From Antedon mediterranea (lineage: Eukaryota; Echinodermata; Crinoidea; Comatulida; Antedonidae), in contig NC_092677.1 of assembly GCF_964355755.1 (NCBI RefSeq), forward strand, positions 5,525,001 to 5,585,000: a stretch of DNA of 60,000 nucleotides. Reading direction: 5' to 3'. Below the pieces are notes generated by a model, which made no database searches, was not told the origin of the DNA, and was given only the letters and a program-made list of their open reading frames with translations. Numbering within the stretch: position 1 is the first letter of the stretch; the number at the start of each line of letters is the position of its first letter. The position numbers were made by a program, and so were the translations under genes. This document shows positions 37,401 through 45,165 of the stretch, piece after piece.

Positions 37401-40020
37401 GGGATATTTGATTGTTTAGTGGGAAATGTTAATTGTTAAAGTGTTATGACAGATTTTTTTAAATATCGTATTTTCATATATTGAGTATTGGTAAAATAAA
37501 AGACGAATGATTTAAATTATTAATATGCACTTATATATTTAAACTTTACAATAACACAAATATGTAAGCATAATACTTATGAATAAATTTAATTACAAGC
37601 CACACGTTTTGCATTTTTAATATCTTAAAGTTAAATTTACTTTTTAGAAAAAGAGTTATACTCTGTTTTTTTTTATTGTGTTATTAATGCATGTGTCGGG
37701 GGCGTTTATTCGAGGAAATAAATAAACGCCCCGCCACATGCATTAATAGTAATAACACTTTTTTTTACAATAAGTAAATCAATTTTATTATTTTTATGAC
37801 TTATTTCTAAGTAATATTGTGCCTCAATAATCCACAGTAAAAATAAAATACCGTAGACCATGGAGAAAAACACAATTATGGAAAGTTTGTTACATGTTGT
37901 GTAACTTCTACAATTTTAGAATTTCAATGGTTATACCTTTTTCGTTTCAAAGAGAGTGGCAGTTTGGATTAGTAAGTTTCTATGCATATCGGCATATTAG
38001 CGGTCGATATACTGTACGCTCAGCAGACATTGAAAAAGAAATGATAAATGTCTGCAAACCCGCGCCAATTGCACCACAATGTGACATTTACGTTACCCAC
38101 GACTTTCGTTTCAAAGAGAGTGGCAGTTTGGGTTAGTAACATTACACATAAATAGTAATTCTTAAATAATGAACTTTTACAATGTCCTCTGATGGTGTCT
38201 GTCAGTACAGTAATAACAAATACAACATATGTTGATGAAACTGCCGCCTTTTTAGTCGCGTGGACGCGACTCAATAGTTCACTATGTCGGTCGGTCTGTC
38301 TGTCGATCCGGTATCACTATGCGTTTTATCGCTTTTCTGTACTTTTTGAACTGTTTTTATGTTTTTTCTGAGAGCACGCGACTTATGGCTGTTGGCCTTG
38401 TTACTTCTATTTCTACTACGGTAACTATACTTTTGATCCATATTTTGTTCACTAGGAAGAGAGAGTTTTTCGTGTTTACCGTCTAAGAATTATACGTTAT
38501 AAGTTTCTTTTTACTTCGCTAAAATGAACTAATCGATCTCATCATGTTAACTATGCATGTAACTATAATCAATAACAGTATAATATATATTTTTTAAACA
38601 TAGTTCATCCGTTTTTCCATATTATGTTTTTTTATAATGTTTATATGAGGGCCTCTTGATTGTCAGCATATGCTGTTTCGAGTCACCCTCACTAAATAAG
38701 GTTTAATAAAAAATTAAAATAAAATAAATAATTAATTAAAAAAGAGTATAATAAACGCCACCAACACCCCCCAACGCCCCGGGACGTTTATTCGAACACA
38801 AAACGGTATACATTTCAACTTCATAACATCGACAAAATTACCCATGTTTGGTACGAATAAATTAGTATATATTAATTATATATAATTATATTGAAATAAA
38901 AAAAGTGGGAACAATCTTACCACAAGTAACCCCCACATCCTCTCCATGATCGCAGTTATTATTCCCCCATCCTGGTGTAGAGCAGTGCCACAGGTGGCTC
39001 TCATGACCAACACAGTTGACATCATCTAACCAAATAGGACCACTCCCAGCGCCAAAATGTGCAGAACTCCACACATGCGAAGCTCCAACGTAACCCATTG
39101 AGCGACACGCAACGTTCGCGTCGTTCATGTCAAAATAATCATCGCATACAGTTCCCCATTCCCATCTATCTTCACAATAAAGCCAGCAACCAGATGTGTA
39201 CCACCATATCTCCAGCCGTCCTTCATAATAGTAATTGCCACCCGACATCGTTATATTCTCTATAACACAATCAAAATAACCATCAATGAAGAACTTTACA
39301 AGAATAATAAGCTCTGTCTACACCATCAAACTTTATGTGACAAAAATGCGATGTACCAAAATGATATGCTTAAATTATGGTAGTGATATGACATCATCAT
39401 GTCCATATATGGGCACATGACATTTTTTTGTGACATAAAGTTTGATAGTGTGGACAGAGCTTAATACCAAAGCAAACAAGAACTCAATTTCTCTATAGAT
39501 ATCCGATTACCATTTCATTCAATTTCAGTACAGGTTCACTAATGTTCTAATTCACTATTATATTCACATTATGACACCAAAAATGTTATATAATGTGTGC
39601 AAGAATAAAACATGCGAGGAGGCATTGAACGAGAACCAAGAGTCCAACTAGTCAAGTATAATATAATAGTCAGTATTAAGGATCCAATACGATACGAGGA
39701 AAGTTTTTGCAATCTCCAATAAAACATTTAAAAATTGAAGTTTAACAAAAATATGAAAATATATAAACATTGTACGTAAAAAAATATAGGGAAAAATATA
39801 TCTCTTCAACATAATTAATATAAAAATACATGTTATTTACAAATACGGGACATCAAAAAAGAAAACGACAAAATAAAGTAGTTAGTTCAGGGCACCCCGG
39901 CCCATATTGAATAACAAAGACAATTAATTCAAATACAATATAAATAATATAAAACTTACGTGAGTTAGTAGACCCGATACAGATGAGAACTAAAATACAA
40001 AAACCTAATATATCAGTCAT
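13404..40020 (-). CDS. Gene B: secreted mosaic protein SP-SRCR-EGF-F5/8C-[block]x2-EGF
   Basis: Thirty-four exons join with no phase conflict to 5,052 bases, that is 1,683 residues and a stop. Order with rough residues: signal peptide 1-20; SRCR 21-133; EGF 134-172; F5/8C 173-327; Thr linker 328-359; F5/8C 360-508; half CTLD 509-572; WELIFKA-type domain 573-740; F-type lectin 741-879; Cys module 880-933; EGF 934-970; Ser/Thr linkers 971-1014; F5/8C 1015-1178; half CTLD 1179-1243; WELIFKA-type domain 1244-1415; F-type lectin 1416-1555; Cys module 1556-1608; EGF 1609-1645; EGF 1646-1682. No transmembrane segment is seen, so the product is probably secreted. Module borders are phase-1 introns, allowing shuffling. 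The domain content points to carbohydrate or cell-surface recognition; the exact role is unknown. Splitting into two genes at about 25 kb is possible, but no second signal peptide is seen there. Confidence 0.85.
13796..13906 (-). CDS. Gene B exon 33: last EGF-like domain
   Basis: [30 protein letters not shown]: six cysteines. The same domain closes gene A at 45860-45970 with very few changes. Confidence 0.9.
14080..14225. mobile_element. MITE with GCTTGGTTCC(A/C)ACTAG termini
   Basis: The left end AAGCTTGGTTCCAACTAG is mirrored by the right end CTAGTGGGAACCACGCTT with two mismatches. The roughly 145-bp element lies in the gene B intron between the last two EGF exons. The small open frame across it is a by-product. 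Confidence 0.75.
14662..14772 (-). CDS. Gene B exon 32: EGF-like domain
   Basis: [29 protein letters not shown]. It matches the gene A counterpart at 33 of 37 positions. The donor is GTCAGT, weaker than in gene A, but the frame continues. Confidence 0.9.
15129..15570 (-). CDS. Gene B exons 30-31: short Cys module, copy 2
   Basis: Exons 15520-15570 and 15129-15236: [16 protein letters not shown], then [36 protein letters not shown]. It has the same three cysteines as the other copies. Confidence 0.8.
16130..19499 (-). CDS. Gene B exons 27-29: F-type lectin domain, copy 2
   Basis: Exons 19359-19499, 16627-16698 and 16130-16336. Assembled, the domain holds the full signature: CTHT, 26 residues, then RGDCCEQR, which is exactly HX(26)RXDX(4)R. 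Other blocks are [47 protein letters not shown]. In known F-type lectins the His and two Arg bind L-fucose and the adjacent Cys pair stacks on the sugar. The first intron (2.7 kb) holds a transposon. Confidence 0.95.
16860..17050. repeat. Dispersed repeat with GGCCCGTAGCCAGAATG
   Basis: The motif GGCCCGTAGCCAGAATGC and the GC-rich tail (GGCCGCCAAGGGCCCCCGG) differ sharply from the surrounding AT-rich intron. The 'cgtagccaga' opening is one I know from dispersed repeats of many animals; the class is not determined. A GC-rich block at 49,440-49,610 is of similar character. Confidence 0.5.
17192..18297. mobile_element. 1.1-kb non-autonomous DNA transposon with terminal inverted repeats
   Basis: The left end TACCGTATATTTCGGTGTA and the right end TACACCGAAATATACGGTA are exact inverted repeats over 19 bases, extended by GTATAAGACGCAC/GTGCGTCTTATAC-like sequence just inside. 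The interior shows only short frames and no transposase. TA at both tips may be the target duplication. Confidence 0.85.
18655..18695. repeat. Poly-G tract
   Basis: About 20 consecutive G residues at 18671-18690, followed by GTTCGCGC, inside a gene B intron. Confidence 0.85.
18760..18845 (+). mobile_element. tRNA-like SINE fragment
   Basis: TGTAGTCGAGTGGATAAGAC resembles an A box and GGGGTTCGATTCC a B box, 37 bases apart. The ends do not pair into an acceptor stem, so a functional tRNA is unlikely. Confidence 0.5.
20209..21819 (-). CDS. Gene B exons 24-26: WELIFKA-type domain, copy 2
   Basis: Exons 21644-21819, 21083-21252 and 20209-20378. It keeps [88 protein letters not shown] and [10 protein letters not shown]. 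The same phases as copy 1 (0 and 2 inside, 1 outside) show descent by duplication. Confidence 0.75.
21335..21625. repeat. Imperfect tandem repeat of a roughly 33-bp GAATCGGAAAAACGGCGAAA-type unit
   Basis: Units combining GAATCGGAAAAACG, GCGAAATTGACGAAGCGC and CCGAA recur 7-8 times with mutations. The array ends right beside the WELIFKA exon at 21644 and lies in its downstream intron. Confidence 0.75.
22208..22402 (-). CDS. Gene B exon 23: half C-type-lectin-like module, copy 2
   Basis: 65 residues: [44 protein letters not shown]. It differs from the gene A copy at about 6 positions. As in the other copies, only the first half of the fold is present. Confidence 0.6.
22690..24398 (-). CDS. Gene B exons 21-22: F5/8C domain 3
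   Basis: Exons 24046-24398 and 22690-22828. Motifs are [60 protein letters not shown], then [36 protein letters not shown]. It is almost identical to gene A's second F5/8C. The intron between the two halves holds the minisatellite at about 22.98-23.99 kb. Confidence 0.93.
22980..23990. repeat. Irregular minisatellite, AAGAAGACGGCAGATATGGC type, in gene B
   Basis: Many imperfect units of about 20-24 bp combining GAAGACG(G/T), GCAGATATGGCA and CACATAAGAA fill 23,000-23,340 and 23,780-23,980. Non-repetitive DNA lies between, at 23,340-23,770. Cys- or Ala-rich reading frames here are by-products of the repeat. The same family lies in the equivalent intron of gene A. Confidence 0.8.
24524..24571 (-). 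CDS. Gene B exon 20: Ser/Thr-rich linker 2
   Basis: A 48-bp phase 1-1 exon ([16 protein letters not shown]). It is small, but it has a good acceptor (TTGCAG) and donor (GTAAGA) and keeps the frame. The corresponding segment is missing from gene A. Confidence 0.65.
24882..24965 (-). CDS. Gene B exon 19: Ser/Thr-rich linker 1
   Basis: A 28-residue phase 1-1 exon ([20 protein letters not shown], then TTTTSN) between the two module blocks. Its decayed counterpart is found in gene A at 54,349-54,410. Confidence 0.75.
25329..25439 (-). CDS. Gene B exon 18: EGF-like domain
   Basis: A 111-bp phase 1-1 exon, [29 protein letters not shown]: six cysteines in short EGF spacing. It matches the second-block EGF at 30 of 37 positions. 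Confidence 0.9.
25598..25940 (-). CDS. Gene B exons 16-17: short Cys module, copy 1
   Basis: Exons 25890-25940 and 25598-25708 encode [13 protein letters not shown], then [30 protein letters not shown]: 54 residues with three cysteines. It follows the F-type lectin and precedes EGF in every copy. I do not recognise a family. Confidence 0.8.
26055..26436. repeat. Minisatellite, about 78-bp unit, 4-5 copies
   Basis: Units begin near 26081, 26157, 26235, 26313 and 26391, each with GGCACAGTTCCGTGGACACA or a variant, CGTCAACTACTGTTGTTCCA, and GATGCATCGAT. It lies in the gene B intron just downstream of the first F-type lectin and is not coding. Confidence 0.85.
26518..27601 (-). CDS. Gene B exons 13-15: F-type lectin domain, copy 1
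   Basis: Exons 27473-27601, 26983-27063 and 26518-26724. The start [19 protein letters not shown], middle [11 protein letters not shown] and KIYNRDDCCSDR, and end GQYVSV, LTLCEV identify the fucolectin/tachylectin-4 fold. The RxDx4R part of the F-type motif is present with the vicinal Cys pair. The upstream His is replaced (SCTAT where the other copies have CTHT), so fucose binding is doubtful. Confidence 0.92.
27185..27365. mobile_element. MITE-like element (AAGCCTTGTTCACACTGG)
   Basis: AAGCCTTGTTCACACTGGAC on the left is partly mirrored by GTCAAGTGCGACCGAGGCTT on the right. Similar openings (TTCACAC or CACACT near the end) are frequent in animal MITEs. It lies in the F-type lectin intron of gene B. 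Confidence 0.5.
28051..29368 (-). CDS. Gene B exons 10-12: WELIFKA-type extracellular domain, copy 1
   Basis: Exons 29193-29368, 28793-28953 and 28051-28217. The module starts [11 protein letters not shown] and has [15 protein letters not shown], then [39 protein letters not shown], then [26 protein letters not shown] and [11 protein letters not shown] know similar sequences from uncharacterised invertebrate extracellular proteins but no accepted domain name. Intradomain introns are phase 0 and phase 2. Five conserved cysteines cluster in the last third. Confidence 0.75.
29475..29590. repeat. Dispersed repeat, copy 2 (see 3,230-3,400)
   Basis: CTGGCTGTTTTATTTAGC, CCACTGATACCCA, AGCATTGCC and TAGTAATTTGCATTTGGATT match the copy in the WD gene. 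The flanks at 29,400-29,470 and 29,590-29,650 repeat ACTTATTAAACTA-type motifs. Confidence 0.6.
29717..29908 (-). CDS. Gene B exon 9: half C-type-lectin-like module
   Basis: A 64-residue phase 1-1 exon with [15 protein letters not shown] and later [12 protein letters not shown]. This resembles the first half of a C-type-lectin fold (helix 1, CxxLGGxL, helix 2, then the WxG strand). The second half, with the calcium-binding and last two cysteines, is absent and the next exon starts another domain. Confidence 0.6.
30480..31347 (-). CDS. Gene B exons 7-8: F5/8C domain 2
   Basis: Exons 31043-31347 and 30480-30621. Motifs are [53 protein letters not shown], then [31 protein letters not shown]. 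It is clearly diverged from F5/8C domain 3 and from gene A's second F5/8C. Confidence 0.92.
31530..31625 (-). CDS. Gene B exon 6: short Thr-rich linker
   Basis: A 32-residue phase 1-1 exon that is more than half Thr (for example [17 protein letters not shown]). It is likely an O-glycosylated spacer. The homologous exon in gene A is nearly three times longer. Confidence 0.85.
31663..31785. mobile_element. MITE family 1, copy 5
   Basis: GTCTCTACATTATCAACCTA to TTTGATAGTGTAGACAGGGC, with GATATGACATCATCATG inside. It lies directly upstream of the Thr-linker exon of gene B. A copy sits at the matching place in gene A (54,957-55,022). Confidence 0.75.
31865..31985. repeat. Copy of the GCGATGCATGATGGGAAGGA palindromic element
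   Basis: TATCGCGAATAGCGTGCGCG, ACGCATGATGGGAAAG and CATTTCCTTCCCAT resemble the two arms of the inverted repeat at 45,741-45,828. Confidence 0.5.
32193..33078 (-). CDS. Gene B exons 4-5: F5/8 type C (discoidin) domain 1
   Basis: Exons 32753-33078 and 32193-32331 form one F5/8C domain: [49 protein letters not shown], then [33 protein letters not shown]. The intradomain intron is phase 0 and the outer borders are phase 1. F5/8C domains bind lipids, glycans or collagen through apical loops. Confidence 0.93.
32373..32470. mobile_element. MITE family 1, copy 6 (degenerate)
   Basis: Recognisable by GTGATGTGCCATCATCGTGT, CCATATGTGGGCACATC and TTTTTTGTAACA. It sits just upstream of the second half of F5/8C domain 1, as does a copy in gene A at 55,486-55,562. 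Confidence 0.6.
33079..37201. other. Large gene B intron (4.1 kb), mostly unique AT-rich DNA
   Basis: Apart from the Penelope-like motif at 33,265-33,295 and a TTATTATT...TTCTTTCTGTACAGATTTTG repeat at about 36,470-36,560 (related copy at about 40,150-40,240), I see no coding sequence or recognisable element. The open frames present lack protein-like composition. Confidence 0.5.
33265..33295 (-). mobile_element. Penelope-like retroelement end motif with hammerhead-type core
   Basis: On the minus strand CTGAGGA is followed by one base, a stem GATCAA/TTGATC with a 6-base loop, and then GAAACGTCG. CTGANGA plus stem plus GAAAC is the core pattern of hammerhead ribozymes found in Penelope-like element termini. 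No reverse transcriptase is seen nearby, so this is a solo remnant. Confidence 0.5.
37202..37318 (-). CDS. Gene B exon 3: calcium-binding EGF-like domain
   Basis: A 117-bp phase 1-1 exon with [29 protein letters not shown]: six cysteines in EGF spacing, with the Asp-Ile-Asp start typical of calcium-binding EGF. The Asn beta-hydroxylation consensus is not fully met. Confidence 0.9.
37678..37758. repeat. Inverted repeat (fold-back) with GGCGTTTATT arms
   Basis: The left arm GTGTTATTAATGCATGTGTC...GGCGTTTATT pairs with AATAAACGCC...CACATGCATTAATAGTAATA ACAC with a 10-base centre. A related GACGTTTATTCGA lies at about 38,781-38,797. Confidence 0.75.
38250..38410. repeat. TCGGTCGG repeat family, copy 1
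   Basis: TTTTTAGTCGCGTGGACGCG, ACTCAATAGTTCACTATGTC, GGTCGGTCTGTCTGTC, ending near GGCTGTTGGCCTTGTT. Related copies are at 55,589-55,712 and 56,988-57,085. Confidence 0.65.
38921..39259 (-). CDS. Gene B exon 2: SRCR domain
   Basis: A single 339-bp phase 1-1 exon encodes one scavenger receptor cysteine-rich domain: [57 protein letters not shown]. Eight cysteines are present: the six core ones plus an extra pair near the start (SGCWLYC). SRCR domains bind proteins and microbial ligands in secreted and membrane receptors and are greatly expanded in echinoderms. Confidence 0.93.
39306..39465. mobile_element. MITE family 1, copy 7 (best-preserved)
   Basis: TAAGCTCTGTCTACACCATC at the left and GATAGTGTGGACAGAGCTTA at the right form inverted repeats of about 39 bp with two mismatches, bounded by TA. 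The interior contains GATATGACATCATCATG. It lies in gene B intron 1 and is the best copy from which to define the family. Confidence 0.85.
39960..40020 (-). CDS. Gene B exon 1: signal peptide
   Basis: The ATG at 40020 opens a 20-residue stretch, [20 protein letters not shown]: a short n-region, a hydrophobic core and a small-residue end. It ends in phase 1 before GTAAGT, matching the phase-1 acceptor of the SRCR exon. Confidence 0.8.
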
Positions 40021-41267
40021 TTTTAATGATTCTTTTACAAAATCACGAAGTGTCGTATCTTCGAGAGCAAATTGCGTAATGGTAATCGTTATATTCAATC
40101 GAACCTGTCGTATACGCAAGGTATTGCGGATAACCCTTGTTAATGTCAGGATCTTTTTTTTTCATCTTCTTTATTCTTCTTTCTTTCAGCGATTTTTGTG
40201 CACAGCCTATCTCAAAAAATTGTAATCATAACATTTTGTAACTTTACCAAAATTTAAACCTTTATCTGAAGATTTCGTAATAAGATTTTCGTTAGCGCCA
40301 GAGTTGCGCAGCGTAATGTACGTGTGATTTATGAAATTCTACGATTGATCATAAATTTAGAACGATAAGTCATTTTTTATTGAATCTTCATAAAATCATA
40401 ATTTGTATAAGGGGTCAACTTTGTATGGAATAAAAATGGCTTATTGCACAAGAAATTATGCGCTCACGTGCAATTAAAATTGTATATTGCGAAAAATCAA
40501 TTTCTATGTGTTTCAGGTCATTTTGAGTATTTACAATTTTTTTTTACGTTGCGCGCGCACATTTGCGTACGCAGCTCGTAAGCAGCATAAAAAGGCCATT
40601 TTTGCAATTGATTTTTGGTTTTTATATCTTCTGTATTAGATTGCATTAATTTTGATGAACTTTAATGTTTTCACTTATAAAACGACAAAATAAAAATGGT
40701 TAAATTAAATCAAAAACCCAATTTGACGATTTTTTGTTTTAAATTTCAGTTTTTTTTCAGGTAAATATTTTTTTAAATCCAATTTTTGGTCAAAGTGGAT
40801 AACTATTATGTGACATATAAAATGGCATATTAAAAAAAAATGTAGGAATTTTTTTTAGGGGGACAATCAATGATATTATAGCCTTCGGCTTAGTACATCT
40901 TTTTAAATTAAATTGTTTACTTATGGCAATGTTAACAATATCTTCAGCGTTCTTACTATCTTCAGTTCCTATTATTTCTGTACTGTCTTCATACTTTGCT
41001 TATCGAGGCTGTAAAACCAATGATTCCTTATTGGAAGACGGCGTGCGTTTAAAATGATGTCGTTATCATCTATTTTTATTAATCTGAGTGTTGGTTTTGT
41101 ACAATTTTTTAAATTTAAAACTTTTTCTTCACTATCAAACTTTATGTGACAAAATGTGATGTGCCTATAATATGGATATGATGATGTCATATCACATATT
41201 TGGGCATATCACACTTTTTTTTGTCAAACTAGTTTGATAGTGTAAACAGAGCTTAATATCAACTTAC
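40021..41267. other. Upstream region of gene B, promoter expected here
   Basis: Non-coding. It holds a TTCTTCTTTCTTTCAGCGAT-type repeat at about 40,150-40,240 and family-1 MITE copy 8 at 41,128-41,256. The core promoter of the first gene B exon should lie just above 40,020, but I see no convincing TATA element. Confidence 0.45.
41128..41256. mobile_element. MITE family 1, copy 8
   Basis: CACTATCAAACTTTATGTGA at the left (tip truncated) and TTTGATAGTGTAAACAGAGC at the right. It lies immediately next to the candidate exon at 41,268-41,309. Confidence 0.75.
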
Positions 41268-41749
41268 CAGATGCAACTGTGACGTAAATGCACGTCCACG
41301 ATAGCAGGTCTGTTGAGATAAAACAAATTAATTGAAATGCAGATGTGTTTGACAATTTATTGTGACAGTAGTTTGTACACTCACTCAATATAATCCATAT
41401 ATTCATAACTTGTTTTCCCTTTTTTTAATTTCTGGGAAGTCAAAACAATGGTATGGTAGGCCTATATCAAACTGTGATATAGTAATTCTGTATTTGAACA
41501 TTTTTTATCTTGTTTTGAGCATCTTTGACTTATATTATAAATATGCAATTTGGAACTAAATTGAAACTTGAACCTATAAAACGTTGTCTATAATCGTTGA
41601 AACTAACACATTTTCATTTTAATTACGTCTACACATCAGGCCATATATCGATTTTCTTTAGATAATATGTAATTATACTATATAATGTTATACTATAATC
41701 CAGTATACTTACATGTAGGCCTATAAGCAATAAACATACTAAATCCCAT
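41268..41749 (-). CDS. Candidate alternative 5' exons of gene B (second signal peptide)
   Basis: Two small minus-strand exons fit each other and the SRCR acceptor: 41713-41749 (ATG, 12 codons, phase 1, donor GTAAGT) and 41268-41309 (acceptor TCTCAACAG, phase 1-1, donor GTAAGT). Joined, they read MGFSMFIAYRPTY, then LLSWTCIYVTVAS: a hydrophobic N-terminus with a small-residue end. They could be an alternative promoter and leader for gene B or leftovers of a neighbour. The in-frame Arg in the leader makes this less typical than the exon at 40,020. Confidence 0.3.
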
Positions 41750-44700
41750 GATATGTCTTCTCTGGTAAATTACTCTAACGTTTTGTCTTTTAATTATAGC
41801 GAACCTATCTATGTAAACGTATATGTATATTGATAATCGTTACAATATACCATCTATAATAAAGGGCATTGATCGATAATATATTTCGTAGATATCACTG
41901 TATCAATAGGTTGTGCAGAAAGTGTATTCACCGTAAAACATGCATACATAATTGTACTACACATGCTGTTTTTCTTATCTGTTGATAATATTTGATACCA
42001 ACACACTATTGATTGTTTGATTGATTGAGCTTAATAAAGAAATTTAATCCATATACTTAAAGACACGCATTTCAAAAGTCAGCTTTCGAATTATAACTTG
42101 TTATTTATTATATTATGTAAAAAATTTAAATATTTAATTTCCTTGTTTATTTTTACTTTTATTTTAGTTTTTTTTTAATGTTATGTTGTATTGTTTGTAT
42201 TTATGCTGCATTATGAATGCACCACCATTTGAGCCAATAATTATGAGTGTTCTCAATAATAACTGAGTTCAGTAGGCGTAAACTTTAATTTAGTTTAATT
42301 TTAAATAGTTTAAGGAATTAATAGTAAGAGCCTAATACTAGTTAATGTTAGGCCTATTATTTATTTATTTATTATTTTTTATATATTTATTTTTCTTATA
42401 TAAGGTTACTTTTATCCTAAACGTATCATGTTTTTTATCATGATTATTGATCATGAACTGGTGCGCGTATGCTGTAATCAATTATAACGGCAATGCATTT
42501 CCATTGGCTGATTCGATCGTTTACGATTTACCATTTCGATTTTTTATTTATCCAAAAATTAATTGGGTTGTTTTGTAGGTGAGTGCGTGGGTGTGAATGA
42601 GGTATTAAAGTGTTTTTTTTATTTTAACGTGTATTATGGGAATAAGTCAATGATTTATTCTCTCATGGCATTATAGTGTTTACAAACAGCGAATTGATTT
42701 CTTCTGAATGTGTACACTTACAGATGACCAGTAATGTGTCTGTCACAATCTGGTAGGACATTAAACATAAGTTTTGATTTTGGAAAACTTGTAAAATGCA
42801 CCTGATTCCCAGTGCTGTATCTCCACATACTATCTAGGCCTATTTCTGAAGTATCATAGGAATATTTGGTAATACAGCATCTTATTTATATCACATGTAG
42901 TAGTGCCTGATATCATGTATGTTAAGGTTTATATCATTACTGAAACATATGTGATGTTGTATTACCAAATATTTCTCAATAAATCTCATTTCTTTTCATA
43001 AACACTGTATTATATTTAATTAAGTTTCTCTTTTGTATATTTTGATTAAAACAGGACCACAATGTAAAACAGATACACTGTTATCTGATTGTTTTATCCT
43101 GTATAAATATATTATTTATTTATTTATTTATTATTATAAATAGATACAATTAATAGCGAGATTCGGCTGGAAAAATGAAATATCGGAAGGTTTTTAAGAA
43201 ACTATAGATGGCGCTATAATAGGTGTATAATAGGTGTATTTTAAATTGTGTAACACAGTAATACCAATTAATTAAATTTTTTATATATTCTGTATATTTT
43301 ATATTCATTTTTAACTTGTATTAAGTTGTATGTTACAGGGGTTGCGGACACAAATGTGTTATGGCGCTCTGTTGCTGTCGCAACCCCTGGACCGCTTGTT
43401 GTCGAATAAAGAAATGAAAAAATGAAATGAAATATACCAAATAAAAGAGGGCACCTCTGTAAAATCTAAAGATATCTGTATTTTAATGCTGTATGTAACA
43501 TGGGTATGTATGGCGTGCTAAATTATTGTTTCATAAACAACGCATGATTAAACATCTTACGGATCGATGTGAAGTGCTCTTATCAATTTCTAGAATAGTA
43601 AACATTATGATGATACATATCGGGAGATTTTGTTGGTTAATCCGAAAAATTGCATTTTTATCGAGAAACTCCCGCCATTATCAGGTGAGTTAAGAGGTCT
43701 GCCGTCCCCAAAAGATCCTGCTAACCAAACTAAATTAACCAGGAGAGTACAACTATAAGCAGATGAACCATTAATGTACTTGCAATTTTACAACATAACG
43801 GATGGTTAATTCTGAAAAGAAACAATTTCGGTATTTCTGCTTCTACTGTCGTCACACCACCTGGAGATCAATATGTGAAGTACACGTACCTTAACTTTGT
43901 TTACACGGATGATGGCAGGGACTCTACTCAACCGGAATGGCTTTCACTCTCAAATAGAGAAATATAATGTCACCTTACCAGGAGGTAAGTTGTCAACTGA
44001 ATCATGTAAATAGTGCTCGTCGGCGAGTCATACAATATAAGAGAGATGGAAAAATAAACTTTGTAGGCCGGCCTACTGTTCCTTAACTAAAACTTTATTC
44101 ATAATATGGAACATTACCGTAATTTATCTCAGCATTATGATACACACAATTAAACAGGCTTCTTATACAAAACAAAAATAATAATAAACTTTTGTTAACG
44201 TTGTTATTTTAATACTAATAGTGATGAAGTACCATATTTAAAAAGTTTTTTCGTTGTTTTCGTCCTGTTCATAATTTTGTTAAATATCAAGGTCTGTCAT
44301 AGCAAAGATATTTAGTCTCCACCAGTAGTGGATGTCAGCATTATTAAACTGAAACGTCATTATTATTTATACTAGTCTTGGCGCAAGATCGAGTAAATAT
44401 TGACATTAAGAAGATGATACATTATGTTTGGTACATGTGAGTACACTTTTATTTACATATTTTAATGATTAGTACAGAAATCTCAAATAAATGAGAACAG
44501 TGTCATAGGTATTATTAAGAATTTATACAAAATCAAGAAATAAGTTTATTTACTTTATCAAACATGGTTAAGTCACGCTTTATCGGTGACCGTTTGACCT
44601 TAGGCGTAATGCCATTTTTAGAATCAGCATCCTTAAAGTAGTTTTTATTATTTTTTAATTTTTTAAAAGTACTTTACTTTTTATCCTATAGATCTTAAAT

Positions 44701-44989
44701 CATCATTACAATTGGTCTGATCATTGTATTCAATATGCTAATTATATTAAAATGTAAGGGTAATTTCAGTTGTTTACCTACTAAATTTGACCAGGATCCG
44801 TCACTTAATAATAATTGCCATTTAAGAATCCTATAAATCATATCTGCACCTTTTGTACGATAAATACATCCTTCTGGGTTTCTAGAATACTTCGCTTTGT
44901 ATCGGAGGTTTCAGTCAAAAATTGAGTCATATTGTGTACCGAAGAACCCCTATTAAAGGACCACCCTCAGAACCACACAAAGTGCATTA
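41750..44989. other. Intergenic DNA between genes A and B
   Basis: AT-rich, no coding sequence recognised. It contains an inverted repeat at 42,862-42,971 (arms AATATTTGGTAATACA(G/A)CAT) and a stem-loop at about 43,335-43,392 (CAGGGGTTGCGGACA / TGTCGCAACCCCTGG) followed by AATAAAG and an A-rich stretch, which looks like a retroelement 3' end. Confidence 0.5.
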
Positions 44990-45165
44990 TTATACAAATA
45001 ATGAATGTTTATGAGTGCAATGGTACAAATAATGGCACGAGGTGAATGATGAAAGGTTATATCAACGAGGCAAAGCCGAGTTGATATAACCTTTCATCAT
45101 TCACCAAGTGCCATTATTTGTACCATTACACGAATACAAAACATTCATTATTTGTTTTATATAAC
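44990..45165. mobile_element. Fold-back element, arms of about 75 bp
   Basis: The left arm (ACAAATAATGAATGTT ... GGTACAAATAATGGCAC ... GATGAAAGGTTATATCAAC) is nearly the exact inverse of the right arm around a 13-base centre at 45,067-45,079. Almost the whole element would fold into one hairpin. It has no coding sequence. Confidence 0.85.

Noticed and set aside
13404-40020. Gene B as two separate genes split near 25 kb
   Set aside because: The phase is continuous through the linker exons, the total closes exactly on a stop, and no signal peptide or promoter-like start was seen between the blocks; it cannot be fully excluded without cDNA.
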